Source: an uncultured Chlorobiota bacterium (lineage in GTDB: Bacteria > Bacteroidota > Ignavibacteria > UBA10030 > UBA6906). Taken from it: a stretch of DNA of 64,000 bases. Made by a program: the position numbers and the translations under genes. Shown one piece after another: positions 62,166-64,000 of this stretch. The notes under the pieces were generated by a model, which searched no databases, was not told the origin of the DNA, and saw only the letters and a list, made by a program, of their open reading frames with translations. Within the stretch, counting starts at the first letter, position 1. Every line of letters starts with the position of its first letter. The stretch lies in contig CAADGV010000030.1 of NCBI GenBank assembly GCA_900696645.1, positions 62,001-126,000 on the forward strand, in the 5' to 3' direction.

Positions 62166-62836
62166 TGAAAAAGGCGTCAGCGCGGTTCAAAAGTGCCCTC
62201 ATTATTTGCAACGGAGAATCTCCGGGTCGAAAGCTGGTTCAGAAGCTTGGACGCCATTCAGACTTGATTGTTGCCGCTGATGGCGGAGCAAACGTCGCTC
62301 GATTTCTCGGCATCCGTCCAGATGTGATCATCGGCGATCTTGATTCAATCACAAACCAAACGAAACGATTTTTCTCGACATCTCAACTCATTCATGTCTC
62401 GCGTCAGGATAATACCGACCTTGAGAAAGCGCTCGATTTTCTGGGAGATATTGGAATAAGAAAGGCGGCAATCGTAGCTGCAACCGGTAAACGACTCGAT
62501 CACACATTGGGTAACCTCTCCGTAATCTGGAACTACACTTCGTCAATCGATATCGAGTTCGTGGGAGATGCATGGTACGCTGTGCCGGTAGGGAAGAGAA
62601 GAACTTTTTATGCTTCAACCGGAACAGCCATCAGCCTGGTGCCCTTCGGTGCATGTGCCGGGATTACTCTTCGCGGGCTTCGCTATCCGCTCACCAACGC
62701 ATCGATGAAGGTGGGAGAAATTGGTGTCAGTAATGTTGTTGAGAAGTCGCCCTTTACCGTTGAGGTGAAGAAAGGAAAGATGTTGATGATTGTTTCTTCG
62801 ACGAATAAGACGATGGAGCTTCCCGATTCATGGTAA
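62165..62836 (+). CDS. thiN: Thiamine pyrophosphokinase
   Basis: 223 residues. Thiamine pyrophosphokinase catalytic part: VAADGGANVARFLGIRPDVIIGDLDSI with the Asp-rich metal site, QDNTDLEKALDFL, and TGKRLDHTLGNL. The C-terminal thiamine-binding beta domain contains LVPFGACAGITLRGLRYPL and SNVVEKSPFTVEVKKG. It converts imported thiamine to TPP with ATP, trapping it in the cell. It overlaps the receptor gene by 1 bp and the symporter gene by 7 bp. Confidence 0.94.
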   Translation: MKKASARFKSALIICNGESPGRKLVQKLGRHSDLIVAADGGANVARFLGIRPDVIIGDLDSITNQTKRFFSTSQLIHVSRQDNTDLEKALDFLGDIGIRKAAIVAATGKRLDHTLGNLSVIWNYTSSIDIEFVGDAWYAVPVGKRRTFYASTGTAISLVPFGACAGITLRGLRYPLTNASMKVGEIGVSNVVEKSPFTVEVKKGKMLMIVSSTNKTMELPDSW

Positions 62837-64000
62837 CTTTTTCTCCCATCGACCTTCTGTTGATAGGGGCTTACTTCGGTGCCGTTCTCCTTATCGGCTT
62901 TCTCGCCAAATCCAAAAGTGAAGCAACTGATTTTCTGCTCGCGGGACGTTCGCTGACGCTTCCACTGTTCGTAATGACGCTTGTCTCAACATGGTACGGC
63001 GGCATTTTAGGCGTGGGAGAATTCTCGTATCTGTACGGCATTTCCAATTGGGTTGTGCAAGGAGTGCCGTATTACATTTTTGCGCTTGTGTTTGCAGTGT
63101 TCCTTGCAAAGCGTATTCGTGAGTCCAATCTTCTCACCATCCCCGATAAACTGCAACATGCATACGACAGAAAGACTGCACTTCTCGGTTCATTTCTAAC
63201 ATTTCTTCTCACAACACCAGCACCGTATGTGCTGATGCTTGCCGTGCTGCTGCAACTTGTCACTGGATTGGGATATGTTGCCTGCTTGTTCATCGGCACA
63301 ATTCTGACGACGGCGTATTTGTACGCCGGCGGATTCCGGGCTGACGTGCAAACGGACGTATTTGAGTTCATTCTCATGTTTCTCGGCTTTGCCGTTATTA
63401 TTCCGTTTGCGTATGACAAGTTCGGCGGATTGGATTTCATCCGGCAGAATGTTCCGGCGTTGCATCTTACGTGGAACGGCGGTAACTCGATTCAGTTTGT
63501 GTTGGTGTGGTTCTTCATTGCGTTGTGGACGCTTGTCGATCCTGCGTTTCATCAACGGTGTTATGCAGCAAAGTCAGGAAAGGTAGCGCAGAAGGGTATT
63601 CTCATCTCCATCATCTTCTGGTTTGTCTTTGATGCAATGACGGCAACCGCCGGATTGTACGCCCGCGCTGTTCTACCGGCGCTTGAACAGCCGGTGATGG
63701 CATTTCCGCTGCTTGCCGAAATCACACTCCCTCCGATTGCAAAAGGGATGTTCTACATCGGGATGCTTGCCACAATCATGTCGAGTCTCAATACCTTGAT
63801 GTTCATCTCTGCAACAACGCTGGGCCGCGATATAGTCTGGAGGTGGAGAAGAGAGGAAGATGATTCGAATGTTGCGCGCTACACAAAAGCCGGACTCATT
63901 GTCACGGCCGCGCTTTCCATCGCGTTGAGCATCGCAATTCCTTCCGTTATCAAGCTCTGGTACACGATCGGAACGGTGCTTGTGCCGGGGCTATTGATCC
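62830..64000 (+). CDS. Sodium:solute symporter (SSS family), 3'-truncated by the window edge
   Basis: At least 390 residues before the right edge, starting MVTFSPIDLLLIGAYFGAVL. About ten transmembrane helices are visible. SSS features include DFLLAGRSLTLPLFVMTLVS, GFRADVQTDVFEFILMFLGF, and ATIMSSLNTLMFISATTLGRD in the position of the Na+-site-bearing helix. The start overlaps the thiN stop, so it is the third gene of the TPP-riboswitch operon. Inference: the inner-membrane importer of thiamine or a precursor, a place taken by PnuT in other Bacteroidetes. The frame has no stop before base 64000. Confidence 0.9.
   Translation, partial: MVTFSPIDLLLIGAYFGAVLLIGFLAKSKSEATDFLLAGRSLTLPLFVMTLVSTWYGGILGVGEFSYLYGISNWVVQGVPYYIFALVFAVFLAKRIRESNLLTIPDKLQHAYDRKTALLGSFLTFLLTTPAPYVLMLAVLLQLVTGLGYVACLFIGTILTTAYLYAGGFRADVQTDVFEFILMFLGFAVIIPFAYDKFGGLDFIRQNVPALHLTWNGGNSIQFVLVWFFIALWTLVDPAFHQRCYAAKSGKVAQKGILISIIFWFVFDAMTATAGLYARAVLPALEQPVMAFPLLAEITLPPIAKGMFYIGMLATIMSSLNTLMFISATTLGRDIVWRWRREEDDSNVARYTKAGLIVTAALSIALSIAIPSVIKLWYTIGTVLVPGLLI

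Overview
The window looks like chromosomal DNA of a member of the Bacteroidetes/Chlorobi (FCB) assemblage, most like an Ignavibacteria-type lineage. This is inferred from three things. Two secreted proteins carry C-terminal type IX secretion sorting domains of the NYPNPFNP type. A TonB receptor has an N-terminal carboxypeptidase-regulatory-like domain. Promoters of the TTG / TAnnTTTG kind sit beside ordinary Shine-Dalgarno sites. The organism appears to respire with large multiheme cytochromes and also to use O2, since it has three oxygenases of tryptophan breakdown. I saw no rRNA, tRNA, CRISPR array, IS element or prophage. Both edges cut a gene: a multiheme cytochrome at the left and a sodium:solute symporter at the right.

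Layout. 0-5 kb (+): a cytochrome with at least 29 haem motifs, an outer-membrane barrel and a membrane-anchored ferredoxin-flavoprotein form a likely extracellular electron-transfer unit. 5-9.4 kb (+): a methyltransferase and a 1135-residue coiled-coil/TPR protein. 9.4-13 kb (-): a four-gene operon of aminotransferase, nucleotidyltransferase and two CDP-alcohol phosphotransferases, probably making an amino headgroup lipid. 13-15.3 kb (+): phosphofructokinase and an exported barrel. 15.3-32.2 kb (-): a long run of housekeeping and envelope genes (Xaa-Pro aminopeptidase, RsbU-type phosphatase, HhH glycosylase, a short Rho, POT transporter, HlyIII, methyltransferases, DinB-fold proteins, an M28 lipoprotein, an Fpg/Nei glycosylase, SfsA). 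32.3-35.5 kb: a histone-deacetylase-family gene, a HicAB module trapped between two copies of the deacetylase 3' end, and a secreted T9SS protein.

35.7-45.8 kb (+) is a kynurenine / 2-aminomuconate cluster: tryptophan dioxygenase, aminomuconate semialdehyde dehydrogenase, RidA-type deaminase, 3-hydroxyanthranilate dioxygenase, ACMS decarboxylase, kynureninase and kynurenine monooxygenase. A Y-family polymerase, a four-helix-bundle (S23-like) gene and an SDR without the usual catalytic pair lie within it. Most spacers in this cluster carry unusual arrays of 9-bp units. 45.8-59.5 kb (+): ApaG, a Nudix hydrolase, an orphan transcript with an extended Shine-Dalgarno and a strong terminator, rhodanese, an exported NlpC/P60-like protein, a DinB-fold protein, a large T9SS protein, WG-repeat protein, thioredoxin, an unknown protein paired with fumarylacetoacetase, EttA, a HAD phosphatase and a flavin amine oxidase. 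59.5-64 kb (+): a TPP riboswitch with a visible terminator platform, followed by a TonB receptor, thiamine pyrophosphokinase and an SSS symporter, which together form a thiamine-uptake operon.

Where several starts were possible I chose by homology start, ribosome-binding site and overlap with the upstream gene, and I say so in each entry. Functions are read from motifs by eye; no database search was possible.
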